Source: Deltaproteobacteria bacterium (GTDB taxonomy: Bacteria > Desulfobacterota > Binatia > UBA1149 > SPBQ01). From it: a stretch of 64,000 bases of DNA. A program made the position numbers and the translations under genes. Numbering within the stretch: position 1 is the first letter of the stretch; each line of letters opens with the position of its first letter. The DNA lies in contig JAJCZM010000020.1 in assembly GCA_029262375.1 (NCBI GenBank), positions 27,243 to 91,242 on the forward strand. Direction: 5' to 3'. This document shows positions 35,475-44,260 of this stretch, in pieces. The notes under the pieces are model-generated. The model was not told the DNA's origin. It did no database searches and saw only the letters and a list, made by a program, of their open reading frames with translations.

Positions 35475-37757
35475 GTGGATACATCGCGGATCGTCGGCCA
35501 TTGCCACAAAATTCTCGCAGTGGCGCTTGTAAGTCTTATCCTTAGTGCAGACTGTGCCGTTGCGGAACTTACCTGCGACCTCCCCATCGCAGACCAAGGC
35601 ATTGCGAACGCTAGCGACGCCCTCCACGCACTCGCAACCGCAGGGGGAGACGCCTCGTGTTCACCTCGCGTTTGCGATGCCGACGGCGACGGTGACGTCA
35701 CCGCTTTGGATGCGCGCGAGATACTCAGCTCGGCGATCGGCAATCAGCCGGCGCTCGACTGTCCCGCCGGACCTGCGGCAACATGCGGACGGCCGGTTGC
35801 GCAAGCATCGCAGGTAGATACCGCGGATTCTCGAGCCGTACTCGCTACTGCCGTCGGATTGCGCGACTGCGGACAAGACGTTTGCGACGTTGACGCGAGC
35901 GGCAGCGTTGGGGCCGTCGACGCGCTGCGCGTGGTTAGAGCCGCGATTGCCGGCGAAGATTCGTCCGTGTGTCCGGTCCCATCGCCTCGCGCACGCGGAA
36001 CCCGCACGGTTCCCGGTGAGAACGGATGCACGAACCTCCTCGTGTACGACCGCTGCCGTGTTCGATCGCGAGGCGGGCCCAAACGCAGCGCTCGCGTAGC
36101 GTGCCGAGGCCACGCCGATGGTGGTGCGCCCATCGACTTCGCGCCGGCGAGCGAGAACCTATCGCTTTTCATCGATGACGCCGACGGCTCTTGTTTTGAG
36201 GCTACAATTTCGCCGGCTGCGTGCGCGATCGGACCCAAGGCGGTTGTGTGTAAGGACTCCGTAGCCAGCGTATCGCGCCTCAAACTGCGTGTGGACGCGA
36301 AGCATCCTGATCGATTCGTCCTGACCGCCCGCACGACCGGTAACCTGCCGTGTCTGAGCGCTTCGTCATCGCCTTGGATCTTCGGTCTCATGCTGGGCGA
36401 TGACTGCGGCGAAGTCGCTTGCCCTGTGCAGCAGAATCGTCCGATCTGTCCTGGAACCTGCGGCAACGGCGTTCGCGATCCCGGCGAAGGCTGCGACGAT
36501 GGCCCCGATGGGTCTGCGACTTGCACCTCGACGTGTATCCCGGCGGGCTGCGGAAACGGTACGGTCGAAGGCGGTGAGACCTGTGACGAGCGCGGGGAGA
36601 CAGCCACCTGCGACGGTGATTGCACAGCCGTCACTTGTGGCGACGGCTATCTGAATCTGATCGCTGGTGAACAGTGCGATGACGGCAACACCAGCGCCGG
36701 TGACGGCTGCGGTTCTGCCTGCGATATCGAGGGGTGCGGCAACGGCATCGTCGAGCCAGGCGAAGATTGCGATGACGCCGGCGAGTCCAGTACCTGCGAC
36801 GGCGATTGTACCGACGTGTCCTGCGGTGACGGTCTTACCAACGCAGCGGCAGGTGAAGAGTGTGACACGAGCACCGGCACGCTCGGCTGCGAGGATCGAG
36901 GCTTTAGCTTCGGCACGCTCTCTTGTGACCCGATTACGTGCGCTCTCGATACGAACGGCTGTACACTGTTGGATCACCGGTGCGCAGTTACTGTCGCTGT
37001 TACCAGCGGCGACAATCTGGGTGCACTGCAGTACGACGTCGACTACTCCTCGGCCGACGGTGAATTCTTCCGGCAAGGCGGGAATGTCGATTGTATTTCC
37101 TTGGTCGCCGGAGGGTTCGCAGCGTTCAACGACCGCGACAATGTTCGCACCCTGACGGGTGCGGTCATCAGTCTGAGTGGCTTCGTTGGGCCCACGGATG
37201 TCGCGCGCTGTCGCTTCGACTCCGATGACCCGGCGATCGGTCCGACTAGTTTTCCGCTCGCGGTCGTCGACGCATCGGATCCGGGCTTAAACCCGCGTTC
37301 GCCGAGCGTGTCGGTCACATCGGTGACCTGTAACCAGAACACGACAACCACATCGATGCCGATGAGCACGACGACGACGACGCTCGTGCCGGGCGCGCGT
37401 TTCGACATCGAAGTATCGCTCAATGAGAACGTACTTCTCGGTGCCCTTCAGTATCGGATCAACTATGCCGGTGCGCCGGGAGAGATTCTCGGTGCGGGCG
37501 AGAACGCCAGCTGTACGAACCTCACGGGTGCCGGCATCTCGATATTCAACAACGTCGAGGCCGAGCGTTCGCTACGTCACGCGGCGATCACGCTGTCCGG
37601 CATGCAGGGGCCGCGTCCGGTCTCGCGGTGTGTCTTCCGAACGATCGGCCCGCCGCCGGTCGCTTCCGACTTTGATCTGGTGGTCGAGGACGCCTCCGAC
37701 ACGTCGATCTTACCAGTAGTGGTGACGCTCAGTATTTCGTCGATCGAGAAACGCTGA
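35475..37757 (+). CDS. Large secreted protein with dockerin-like, DUF4215 and cohesin-like domains
   Basis: A 760-residue exported protein from the GTG at 35475, with GGAGGG as ribosome site and a signal peptide ending near LSADCAVA. Residues 30-155 hold dockerin-like calcium loops: CDADGDGDVTALDAREILS and CDVDASGSVGAVDALRVVRAAI. Residues 330-470 hold DUF4215 (Myxococcus cysteine-rich) repeats such as CGNGVRDPGEGCDDG and CGDGLTNAAAGEECD. Two cohesin-like beta-sandwich domains form the C-terminal third, each with a LGALQY(D/R)(V/I)(D/N)Y start, joined by a TTTTS...TTTTT linker. It is likely a surface scaffold or adhesin. That the cohesin-like domains bind the dockerin-like domains of other proteins is inference. 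Confidence 0.85.
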   Translation: MDTSRIVGHCHKILAVALVSLILSADCAVAELTCDLPIADQGIANASDALHALATAGGDASCSPRVCDADGDGDVTALDAREILSSAIGNQPALDCPAGPAATCGRPVAQASQVDTADSRAVLATAVGLRDCGQDVCDVDASGSVGAVDALRVVRAAIAGEDSSVCPVPSPRARGTRTVPGENGCTNLLVYDRCRVRSRGGPKRSARVACRGHADGGAPIDFAPASENLSLFIDDADGSCFEATISPAACAIGPKAVVCKDSVASVSRLKLRVDAKHPDRFVLTARTTGNLPCLSASSSPWIFGLMLGDDCGEVACPVQQNRPICPGTCGNGVRDPGEGCDDGPDGSATCTSTCIPAGCGNGTVEGGETCDERGETATCDGDCTAVTCGDGYLNLIAGEQCDDGNTSAGDGCGSACDIEGCGNGIVEPGEDCDDAGESSTCDGDCTDVSCGDGLTNAAAGEECDTSTGTLGCEDRGFSFGTLSCDPITCALDTNGCTLLDHRCAVTVAVTSGDNLGALQYDVDYSSADGEFFRQGGNVDCISLVAGGFAAFNDRDNVRTLTGAVISLSGFVGPTDVARCRFDSDDPAIGPTSFPLAVVDASDPGLNPRSPSVSVTSVTCNQNTTTTSMPMSTTTTTLVPGARFDIEVSLNENVLLGALQYRINYAGAPGEILGAGENASCTNLTGAGISIFNNVEAERSLRHAAITLSGMQGPRPVSRCVFRTIGPPPVASDFDLVVEDASDTSILPVVVTLSISSIEKR

Positions 37758-37794
37758 GCGCGAAGCGGGTAACTCGCGAATTGCAGGCGATATC

Positions 37795-38226
37795 ATGATC
37801 CGAGAGTATCGAGCAAGCGATGAGGCTGAGCTCCTGGAAACGTGGGAAGCTGCATCTGCTGTTGCGCACCCGTTTCTAAGCGCGGCGTTCCTAGCGCAGG
37901 AACGCTACAACATCCCGAATGTCTATCTTCCGCATGCACAGACATGGGTCTGGGAGGCTGACGGTCGAGTCGCGGCCTTCATTGCGCTGATCGGAGACGA
38001 AGTCGGAGCGATCTTCGTCGCTCCACAATCGCAGCGCGGCGGAATCGGCCGAGCCCTCATGGACTTCGCGCGTGCGCGGCGAGACCGCCTCGAACTCGAA
38101 GTCTTCGAAGCGAACGCCATCGGCCGAGCGTTCTACGCAGGCTACGGATTTACTGAGGTCACGACCAGTGTCCACGAAGCAACCGGACTCGCGCTGATTC
38201 GGTTGGGGATCGGCGGTGTTGCTTGA
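37795..38226 (+). CDS. GNAT family N-acetyltransferase
   Basis: A 143-residue acetyltransferase. The acetyl-CoA site is VAPQSQRGGIGRALMDFAR (Q/R-x-x-G-x-G/A), preceded by the strand VGAIFVAP. The C-terminal part FYAGYGFTEV is typical. It starts with IREYRASDEAELLETW, as in YjaB/ YiaC-type enzymes. The substrate is unknown. It lies 37 bases downstream of the secreted scaffold gene. Confidence 0.92.
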   Translation: MIREYRASDEAELLETWEAASAVAHPFLSAAFLAQERYNIPNVYLPHAQTWVWEADGRVAAFIALIGDEVGAIFVAPQSQRGGIGRALMDFARARRDRLELEVFEANAIGRAFYAGYGFTEVTTSVHEATGLALIRLGIGGVA

Positions 38227-38368
38227 GCTAGATCCGGTCGCAGACCGTTCACGGCCGGCCGAGGCATGTGTCGAGAGTGTTCTCGGATGAGAGTTTCTCG
38301 ATAGCCGGCGCTGCGATTTTCCCGAATTTCCCTATATTTTCCGGGGTTGAAGGGCGGTGTCCGATCGG

Positions 38369-38386
38369 ATACCATTCATCTGGTAT
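38369..38386. promoter_or_regulatory. Inverted repeat at the XRE gene start
   Basis: ATACCA (38369-38374) and TGGTAT (38381-38386) are perfect inverted repeats with a six-base spacer, and the right arm overlaps the ATG at 38385. A TATATT hexamer at 38333-38338 is a possible -10 element upstream. The position suits an operator bound by the encoded XRE protein, as in autoregulated toxin-antitoxin modules. Binding is inferred. Confidence 0.4.
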
Positions 38387-38714
38387 GGAAACGAACTACC
38401 CCAGTGCCACAGGCACTCTGCGAAGAGCGCGTACTGCCTTGGGCTTGTCGCTGCGAAGCGCCGCCGAGCTGGCTGGGACATCGCACGCCACCCTTGCTGC
38501 GTATGAGACCGGCCGCAAGACTCCGGGTCTCAACACCTATCTACGCATTCTGAGTGCGTACGGTTACGCTGCCGACATAGAGCTGTCTCCGAGGATTCGA
38601 GAGGTCGACGGTTTCGCGCGTGGAGACGAACTCGAAGAGGTGTTGGCCTTGGCTGAGCAATTTCCTGCGCGGCATTCCAAGAAGCTCAACTATCCGCGCT
38701 TCGGTGTTTCGTGA
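38385..38714 (+). CDS. XRE-family HTH regulator, putative antitoxin
   Basis: A 109-residue DNA-binding protein starting at the ATG at 38385 (METNYPSATG). The helix-turn-helix reads LRRARTALGLSLRSAAELAGTSHATLAAYETG in family order, with recognition helix SHATLAAYE. After it come KTPGLNTYLRILSAYGYAADIELSP and an acidic C-terminal helix. It overlaps the next gene by 4 bases (GTGA), so the two are made together. The pair looks like a toxin-antitoxin unit. The longer frame to 38268 has no similarity. Confidence 0.85.
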   Translation: METNYPSATGTLRRARTALGLSLRSAAELAGTSHATLAAYETGRKTPGLNTYLRILSAYGYAADIELSPRIREVDGFARGDELEEVLALAEQFPARHSKKLNYPRFGVS

Positions 38715-39247
38715 GTTCGCTGGCCGAGAAAATCGTTGCCGTCCATGACGCATTGGAGAGCGCGGAGCTCCCGCATGCGTTCGGCGGGGCACTCGCGCTG
38801 GCCTGGTGCACTCGGCGCGCACGCGGCACGATCGACATCGACGTAAACGTGTTCGTAGACTCGAGCCGAACACGCGAGGTCGTAGCTGCCCTGCCCGCAG
38901 ATATTGCGTTCGACGACAAGCAACTCGCGGCATTGGAGCGCGACGGTCAGGTGCGCCTATGGTGGGCCCGAACACCGATTGATCTATTTCTCGACACAAC
39001 CCCGTTTCACCAAGCGGTGCTCGAGCGTCGGCGCTGGGAGCGCTTCGTGGACTACGACATCCCGTTCCTATCGTGCCGGGATATCGCGATCTTCAAAGCG
39101 TTTTTCGATCGCACAAAAGACTGGGCCGATCTCGAAGAGATGCAAGAGGCCGGTACGCTTGATCTCGGCGCAGTGATCGCGGTGTTGGTTGAATACCTGG
39201 GCGTCGACGATCCGCGCGTGCGCAAGCTCGACCAACTTCGAAAGTAG
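38711..39247 (+). CDS. Nucleotidyltransferase-like protein, putative toxin
   Basis: A 178-residue protein with a GTG start inside the XRE gene stop. The nucleotidyltransferase signature is present: GGALALAWCTRRARGTIDID, that is G-G followed by D-x-D. KAFFDRTKDWADLEEM is the R-x-K-D-x-x-D motif of the AbiEii/DUF6036-type domain. Such proteins are toxins of type IV or MNT/HEPN-like modules, adding nucleotides to tRNA or protein. The partner regulator and overlap support a toxin-antitoxin pair, although a regulatory or metabolic nucleotidyltransferase is possible. Confidence 0.85.
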   Translation: MSSLAEKIVAVHDALESAELPHAFGGALALAWCTRRARGTIDIDVNVFVDSSRTREVVAALPADIAFDDKQLAALERDGQVRLWWARTPIDLFLDTTPFHQAVLERRRWERFVDYDIPFLSCRDIAIFKAFFDRTKDWADLEEMQEAGTLDLGAVIAVLVEYLGVDDPRVRKLDQLRK

Positions 39248-39297
39248 CCGCGAGAACTAACGTAACGGGATTGCGGTGCCGCATCTTGCCACGCACT

Positions 39298-39828
39298 ATG
39301 AAACGTATGGCGACAAAGAACTTTACGTGTGCGTTGGTCTTGACCGTATTGTCGTTCGCGGCGGCTTGTTCGTCCACGTACGACGGGGAGAACGGCACGC
39401 AGAGTATTGACACGCAGGCTATTGGATTGCTGCCGGGAGATCGGCCGGTCGAGCACCCGATTCACTCGGGCGAACTCTTGCTAGCGATGGTGGACTTGGA
39501 AAATCTCGCGTTGGAAGAACTGAGCGAGAATCTGGAATCCGACAACGCGCGGGCTACGCAGCTCGAACGAGTCGAGAGAATCGCCGACACGCTGACCGCA
39601 TCGGTCGCGGCTCTGCCAAGCTTGGTGCGATCGTCGGATCTGCCGAGCGACAATAGGGCGCGATTCGAGGAACTCGCCGGTCAACTTGGCCGAGACGTGC
39701 GGTCGCTGCGGGAGCGGGCGGCATCGGGTGATCTAGGAAGCGCGCGCGAGGAGAGGGAAGTGCTTCTCGAAACCTGCAACGCCTGTCACGCCGAGTTCCG
39801 CGCCGTGCGGCCGTCTGCGGGGCAGTGA
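39298..39828 (+). CDS. Cytochrome c'-like lipoprotein
   Basis: A 176-residue lipoprotein (ATG 39298; a second ATG at 39307). The signal ends at the lipobox FAAAC with Cys about residue 24, then STYDGENGTQ. The body is helical and acidic and ends with LLETCNACHAEFR, a C-x-x-C-H heme-binding motif near the C-terminus as in class II cytochrome c/c556 proteins. It would be anchored at the outer face of a membrane and carry electrons. Only one heme site is visible. Confidence 0.82.
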   Translation: MKRMATKNFTCALVLTVLSFAAACSSTYDGENGTQSIDTQAIGLLPGDRPVEHPIHSGELLLAMVDLENLALEELSENLESDNARATQLERVERIADTLTASVAALPSLVRSSDLPSDNRARFEELAGQLGRDVRSLRERAASGDLGSAREEREVLLETCNACHAEFRAVRPSAGQ

Positions 39829-39915
39829 CGTACAGGTACTTCGTCCCCAGATAGTAGATGGCCGTCGCGAAACTGCCTACTCGGTTGTACGCGAGATCGG
39901 CCGTCCCTCTGTCGC

Positions 39916-40992
39916 CTAGTCGCGTGCTGTATCGCGACGATCGAACTGCACAACAGCGGCCAAGCGCTGGGCGGCTGCGATCCCGTCGCCGAGCATTGCT
40001 TCGAAGTCGGCGACAGCAAGTCGCAATGCAACGACTTGGTCGTCGTCGAGCGATCGTCTGGTCGTGCCGTGGTAGTCCAGCGGATCCAGTGTCTTGGTTC
40101 CGCGGTCGAGCTGGTAGTGCAGGTGGGGCGCTGTCGAATGCCCTGTGTTGCCGGTGCGTGCGATCACCTGACCGGCGCTCACACGGTCGCCCGCCTTTAC
40201 AAGATTCTCGTTGAGGTGCAGGAACTTGGCGAGCACGCCGTCGTCGTAGCGAACCTCGATACAGTTACCGTTCGCCCTCCAGTTCCAGTTGGAGCGGGTT
40301 ACCTTACCAGCGCGCGGTGACGTGACTTTGGTGCCGACCGGCGTCTTGAAGTCCATGCCTTTGTGCGAAGGGCGGTCCTTTAGCAGGCTGGTGATCTGCT
40401 CGTAGTCGGTGATCGGTCCTTTCTTTAGACGAGGGGCAACCTCGGTGCCGTCGAGGTGCCAGTTGCTTGGAAAGGGATCACCCGGAGCTTGCCAGCGGAA
40501 AGTAGTCACGGTCCCACCGAGTTTGCTCGATTGCAGTGCGGCGGCCGCGATCTCGGGCAGCCCGTCGGCCAGTTTGCGCCAGACTACGGCGAGCGCGTCG
40601 CCCGCCTGTAGGTCACGCGTCATGTTCAAGTTCCACACGAACAAGCGGCTGAAGACGCTGGCGAGCGCATCGCCGTCGTCTCCGGCCAAGCCCTGCAGTG
40701 TGCGGGCCAGGGAATGATTGACCTCACCGCCCGCGATCTTCCATTCGGGCCGCGAAACGGCGCGGGGGGCCGGTTCGGCAGGGATCGTCTCGGCGACTGC
40801 TACATCATCGACAGCGGAATGAACCGTTGCTGAGCGCTCGGCGGTTTCGGCGGCCTGCATCGCCGTCGTGCGAGAAGCGGCCTGAAGTTCGTCCGTCGAG
40901 TCGTCGTTGAGTAGCAAAACGCCGTTCAGCACGAGCGAGCAAGCGAGAGCAGAGTAGAGGATGGATGTCTTGTTAACGCGTGAGCCAAGCAT
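39916..40992 (-). CDS. M23 family metallopeptidase, membrane-anchored
   Basis: A 358-residue envelope protein. Residues 10-29 form an anchor or signal. A region of about 80 residues (WKIAGGEVNHSLARTL...GDALAVVWRK) looks like an OapA/ LysM-like N-terminal domain seen in MepM/YebA-type enzymes. The peptidase domain shows SHKGMDFKTPVGTKVTSP and, after the middle strands, HSTAPHLHYQL (H-x(6)-D and HxH zinc ligands). It should cleave peptidoglycan cross-links or regulate a partner hydrolase. It is a single gene between a convergent cytochrome and an MFS gene. Confidence 0.9.
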   Translation of the reverse strand: MLGSRVNKTSILYSALACSLVLNGVLLLNDDSTDELQAASRTTAMQAAETAERSATVHSAVDDVAVAETIPAEPAPRAVSRPEWKIAGGEVNHSLARTLQGLAGDDGDALASVFSRLFVWNLNMTRDLQAGDALAVVWRKLADGLPEIAAAALQSSKLGGTVTTFRWQAPGDPFPSNWHLDGTEVAPRLKKGPITDYEQITSLLKDRPSHKGMDFKTPVGTKVTSPRAGKVTRSNWNWRANGNCIEVRYDDGVLAKFLHLNENLVKAGDRVSAGQVIARTGNTGHSTAPHLHYQLDRGTKTLDPLDYHGTTRRSLDDDQVVALRLAVADFEAMLGDGIAAAQRLAAVVQFDRRDTARD

Positions 40993-41096
40993 GAAGAACC
41001 ATTAGACGCTCGTGCACGAGAACTTCAAGACCTGAGGGGGACAACATCGCAATTTTTTCGATATGGGAACGTCGACGGGAAGAAGTCCCGTCAGTT

Positions 41097-42461
41097 TCAG
41101 GATCGCCGAGCAGCGGCGGAAGCAGCGTCGGCGCTCCATCGCGAGGACACCAGGCTGATTGCTGCGCCATAGATCGCACACACGACACCGGAGAGCATCA
41201 GCGTGTTCGCGGTTCCCAACGGACGCGCCAAATAACCCATCGCCAGGCTTCCAAAAGGTACGAGCCCTGCCCACGCGATCTGGAACAAGCTCATGATGCG
41301 GCCTCGTTTCGACTCATCTACCAACTGTTGCAGGAGTGTCTGCAGCTTGGTCATCACTGAGAAGTAGAAATACCCGGCCACGAGCTGCGCGCACATTGCC
41401 GGTTCGACAGTGCGTGAGAGCGCAAAAGCGGTCAAAGCGCCGCCGTACGCGAACAGCCCCAGCGATGCGCTGCGCAAAGTGATCGCCTTGCGCATCTGGC
41501 CGGTACGCAGCGCGCCGGCCATTGCACCGAGCCCGGATGCCGCGACCAGCCACGCGAAGTATCGCGGGTCGGCGAGTACGTCTTGGCAGTACACCGGTAG
41601 CAGCACGACGTGCGAGACGCCGAACAGCGATAGCATCGCCACGACCGATAGAGCGGGTAACGCCGGTTCACGCTCTCGGGCGTGATCGAATCCGCTACGG
41701 ATTCTGACCCAAATACCGCTCTCGTCTGCGTCGATTGCGTAGCGCTCGATCCGCATGCGCCAAGTAAGAAACCCGGCAGTCGATGCTGCGACGAGGTAGA
41801 TCGCGAATGAGATGTCGTAACGATGCATCGCCAGCATGGGAGCGGCGAGTAACGGGCCGACGACCCGCGTGAGATTGTTCGCGGCCGACTGTAGCGATAC
41901 CGCGCTCGGCAGCGCGTCCATCGGTACGGTGTTCGCGGCGATGGCGAAGTTCGAAGGCCCCGAGAAAGCGAAAGCCACGCCCATTGCCGCCGAGATCGCG
42001 AGCACGATCGTAGGTGTCAGTGCTCCGCGTGAGCTGAGCGTCGCGAGCAGCGCGCAGGCCAGCGAGATCCCCGCGTAGCAAATCAACACGATGCGCTTTC
42101 GGTCGAATCGATCGGCAGCGACCCCGGCCAGCGGTGCGAGTACGAAGGCGGGGGAGAACAGTGCAAAGAAGAGCAGGCCGCTTTGCAGGGGATCGTTATT
42201 AGTCAGGTCAACGATCAATCCTTGAAGTGATAGATGAGATATCCAAAAGCCCGTCTGATTGATGAGGAACGCTGCGAACAGCAGCCGGAACGGCCGGTAG
42301 CCGAAGGCACGGAATGTTCCTTGCTCGTGAGAGCCTTCGTCGGCAGCCGCCGGAGCCGCTGCTCGCGACGACGGTACGCCCATGGCGACGGAGTCGGCGG
42401 GATTCAACGCGGCGTCAGCGGGATTGGCTCCGAGGCTTTCTTCTGGGTGGGTGGGACTCAT
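41097..42461 (-). CDS. MFS transporter (MFS_3/EntS-like)
   Basis: A 454-residue transporter with about twelve membrane helices after a 50-residue polar N-terminus. Family features: FRLLFAAFLINQTGFWISHLSLQ, the loop-2/3 motif GVAADRFDRKRIVL, and SGPSNFAIAANTVP for helix 5. It resembles the EntS/transmembrane secretion effector group of efflux proteins. No ligand can be read from sequence. The promoter of the divergent uracil-DNA glycosylase lies just upstream. Confidence 0.9.
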   Translation of the reverse strand: MSPTHPEESLGANPADAALNPADSVAMGVPSSRAAAPAAADEGSHEQGTFRAFGYRPFRLLFAAFLINQTGFWISHLSLQGLIVDLTNNDPLQSGLLFFALFSPAFVLAPLAGVAADRFDRKRIVLICYAGISLACALLATLSSRGALTPTIVLAISAAMGVAFAFSGPSNFAIAANTVPMDALPSAVSLQSAANNLTRVVGPLLAAPMLAMHRYDISFAIYLVAASTAGFLTWRMRIERYAIDADESGIWVRIRSGFDHAREREPALPALSVVAMLSLFGVSHVVLLPVYCQDVLADPRYFAWLVAASGLGAMAGALRTGQMRKAITLRSASLGLFAYGGALTAFALSRTVEPAMCAQLVAGYFYFSVMTKLQTLLQQLVDESKRGRIMSLFQIAWAGLVPFGSLAMGYLARPLGTANTLMLSGVVCAIYGAAISLVSSRWSADAASAAARRS

Positions 42462-42569
42462 GCGGGGCGGGGAACTCGGCGCTCTTGCCTTGGAGTATCA
42501 GAGCAACGTCCGATAACAATGAGCCGTTGGCGACCGCCTTGATCGCCGGACTCTGAAAAGGAAAGTCTC

Positions 42570-43292
42570 TTGACGCTCGTTCGTATTCTCAAACGCCTCT
42601 CGCGCGAAGCGGACGCACTGTCGTTCGGCGCACCGGTCACTCACGTTTACAACCCGATCGACTACGCCTGGGCTGCGCACAAGCAGTATCTTGACCGCTA
42701 CGGTGCGACGGGAAAGGAAGTCGTGCTGCTGGGGATGAATCCCGGACCGTTCGGTATGGCTCAGACAGGAGTTCCTTTCGGCGAGGTTTCCTTGGTGCGC
42801 GACTGGCTGGGGATTGACGAGAAGATAAGGCGGCCGAAGAACGAGCACCCCAAGCGTCCGGTTCTGGGATTCGATTGTCGTCGTAGCGAAGTCAGCGGTC
42901 AGCGTTTGTGGATGTGGGCTCGCGATCGAGCCGGCACACCGGAGAACTTCTTCAAGCGATTCTTCGTTTACAACTACTGCCCGCTCGTGTTCATGGAAGC
43001 CACGGGACGCAACCGGACACCCGACAAGCTTTCGGCCGATGAGCGTGAAGTCCTGTACGAGATTTGCGATCGAGCACTGCTCGCGGTGATCACCCAACTT
43101 GCTCCGCGTTTCGTTGTCGGCGTCGGTGCGTTCGCCGAAACGCGTGCGCACGCTGCGCTCAAGCGCCTCGACCTTCCGATCGGGCGAGTGCTGCACCCGA
43201 GCCCGGCCAGCCCTATCGCGAACCGGGGTTGGGCAGCGCAAGCCGATCGGCAACTTGCCGCGTTGGGGATTGAGCCGTTTGCGGCGGTTTGA
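42570..43292 (+). CDS. SMUG1-like single-strand-selective uracil-DNA glycosylase
   Basis: A 240-residue base-excision repair enzyme. The active-site motif is LLGMNPGPFGMAQTGVPFG (the family-3 G-M-N-P-G-P-x-G-M), with the second motif HPSPASPIANRGW near the C-terminus. It removes uracil and oxidised pyrimidines from DNA. The start is the TTG at 42570, with AAGGAAA as ribosome site. The gene is convergent with a nitroreductase gene. Confidence 0.92.
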   Translation: MTLVRILKRLSREADALSFGAPVTHVYNPIDYAWAAHKQYLDRYGATGKEVVLLGMNPGPFGMAQTGVPFGEVSLVRDWLGIDEKIRRPKNEHPKRPVLGFDCRRSEVSGQRLWMWARDRAGTPENFFKRFFVYNYCPLVFMEATGRNRTPDKLSADEREVLYEICDRALLAVITQLAPRFVVGVGAFAETRAHAALKRLDLPIGRVLHPSPASPIANRGWAAQADRQLAALGIEPFAAV

Positions 43293-43349
43293 ACGCGCGG
43301 GCCTGTAGCGCCACGGAGTCGCCAGCCTCGACTACCCAGTTGCCGTCGT

Positions 43350-44087
43350 CTATGCGCGTTCCCAGCTGACCACGTCGCGCGGGTTGGGCCGCGTAACCGG
43401 TCCGAATTTCCCGGTAGGCCAACCTACAGGGATGATCGCTGCCAGCGTGCTTGTTGACGGCAAGCCCAAGACTTTCTCGAACTCGCCCGGCACGAAGAAG
43501 TGCTGCGTCGTAAGCACCGCACCGAGTCCCAACGCACGCGCGGCGAGCAACAGGTTCTGGACGGCCGGATAAGCTGTCGAGCCGTCGGCGATGCCGGCGG
43601 TGCGTCCGCCACTAGTGATCAGCCGCATCGCGCCACCGACGCCGAGATGGCGAACGGCCTTGGCCAATGTAGCGGGTGATGAGAGAACCTTCGCGAGCGC
43701 GTCGTCGCGTGCGACGCATACGCAGATGAAGGCCGGGATCTCGACGAAGTGATCGAGCTGCCAGGTCGCGGCTGCGGTCATGCGCCGGCGCGCCGAGACG
43801 TTTTCCCCGGGCCGAGCCTCGGCGACTGCGAACGTTTCCAGATAGAAGCCCCAGGTCTTGGCCCACAGAGCGCGCATCTTCTCTTTCGTCGGCCTCTCGC
43901 GCACGATGATGAAGCGCCAGTTCTGCGCGTTGCTGCCGCTGGGCCCGTGCAGGGCGGCGTCAACGAGTTGCAGTAAGGTCTCTTCAGGAACCGGGTCCGG
44001 CTTCAGTCGCCGCATGGCGCGGCAGGAGTACATGATCTCGAATAGCTTTTCGTCGCTTGCGGGCATTGTCGTTGCGTTCGTCGTCAT
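43350..44087 (-). CDS. Nitroreductase family protein
   Basis: A 245-residue FMN enzyme. The N-terminal FMN segment is IMYSCRAMRRLKPDPVP and the next is HGPSGSNAQNWRFIIV. QNLLLAARALGLGAVLTT is the dimer-interface helix, and the C-terminal IPVGWPTGKFGP fits the flavin edge. It would reduce nitro compounds, quinones or flavins with NAD(P)H. A cysteine-rich variant is not seen. It starts at 44087 and is divergent from the SET gene across a 317-base gap. Confidence 0.9.
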   Translation of the reverse strand: MTTNATTMPASDEKLFEIMYSCRAMRRLKPDPVPEETLLQLVDAALHGPSGSNAQNWRFIIVRERPTKEKMRALWAKTWGFYLETFAVAEARPGENVSARRRMTAAATWQLDHFVEIPAFICVCVARDDALAKVLSSPATLAKAVRHLGVGGAMRLITSGGRTAGIADGSTAYPAVQNLLLAARALGLGAVLTTQHFFVPGEFEKVLGLPSTSTLAAIIPVGWPTGKFGPVTRPNPRDVVSWERA

Positions 44088-44124
44088 GGGATCGCATCTA
44101 GCAGACGTGTGCGACTGCGCCTAG

Positions 44125-44152
44125 CCGTGAACGAGCGGAGGCTCGTTCACGG
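44125..44152. terminator. Perfect 12-bp hairpin with GGAG loop
   Basis: CCGTGAACGAGC (44125-44136) and GCTCGTTCACGG (44141-44152) pair perfectly around GGAG. Its place, just beyond a possible small minus-strand gene, fits a terminator. It also lies in front of the nitroreductase start. No U-tract follows, so a palindromic operator is the alternative. Confidence 0.5.
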
Positions 44153-44260
44153 AGTGCTGTCACCGTTCGGCGGCCGAAGGTGATGGTGGTTGGTGGCGTG
44201 CGTGAACTCGAAGAAATCGTCGAGGACAGTCTTGCATTCCGCGCATTCCGGCGTAAACAA
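44147..44260 (-). CDS. Possible small CxxC protein, about 37 residues
   Basis: A minus-strand frame from the TTG at 44260 to a TGA inside the hairpin reads MFTPECAECKTVLDDFFEFT and then HATNHHHLRPPNGDSTP. The CAEC pair with a helical stretch ending in ATNHHHL recalls small bacterial C-x-x-C proteins with an AT..H pattern. Codons end mostly in G or C, like real genes here. The frame is open further upstream to 44467, but that part looks like noise under the SET gene. No good ribosome site is seen, so this is tentative. Confidence 0.3.
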   Translation of the reverse strand: MFTPECAECKTVLDDFFEFTHATNHHHLRPPNGDSTP

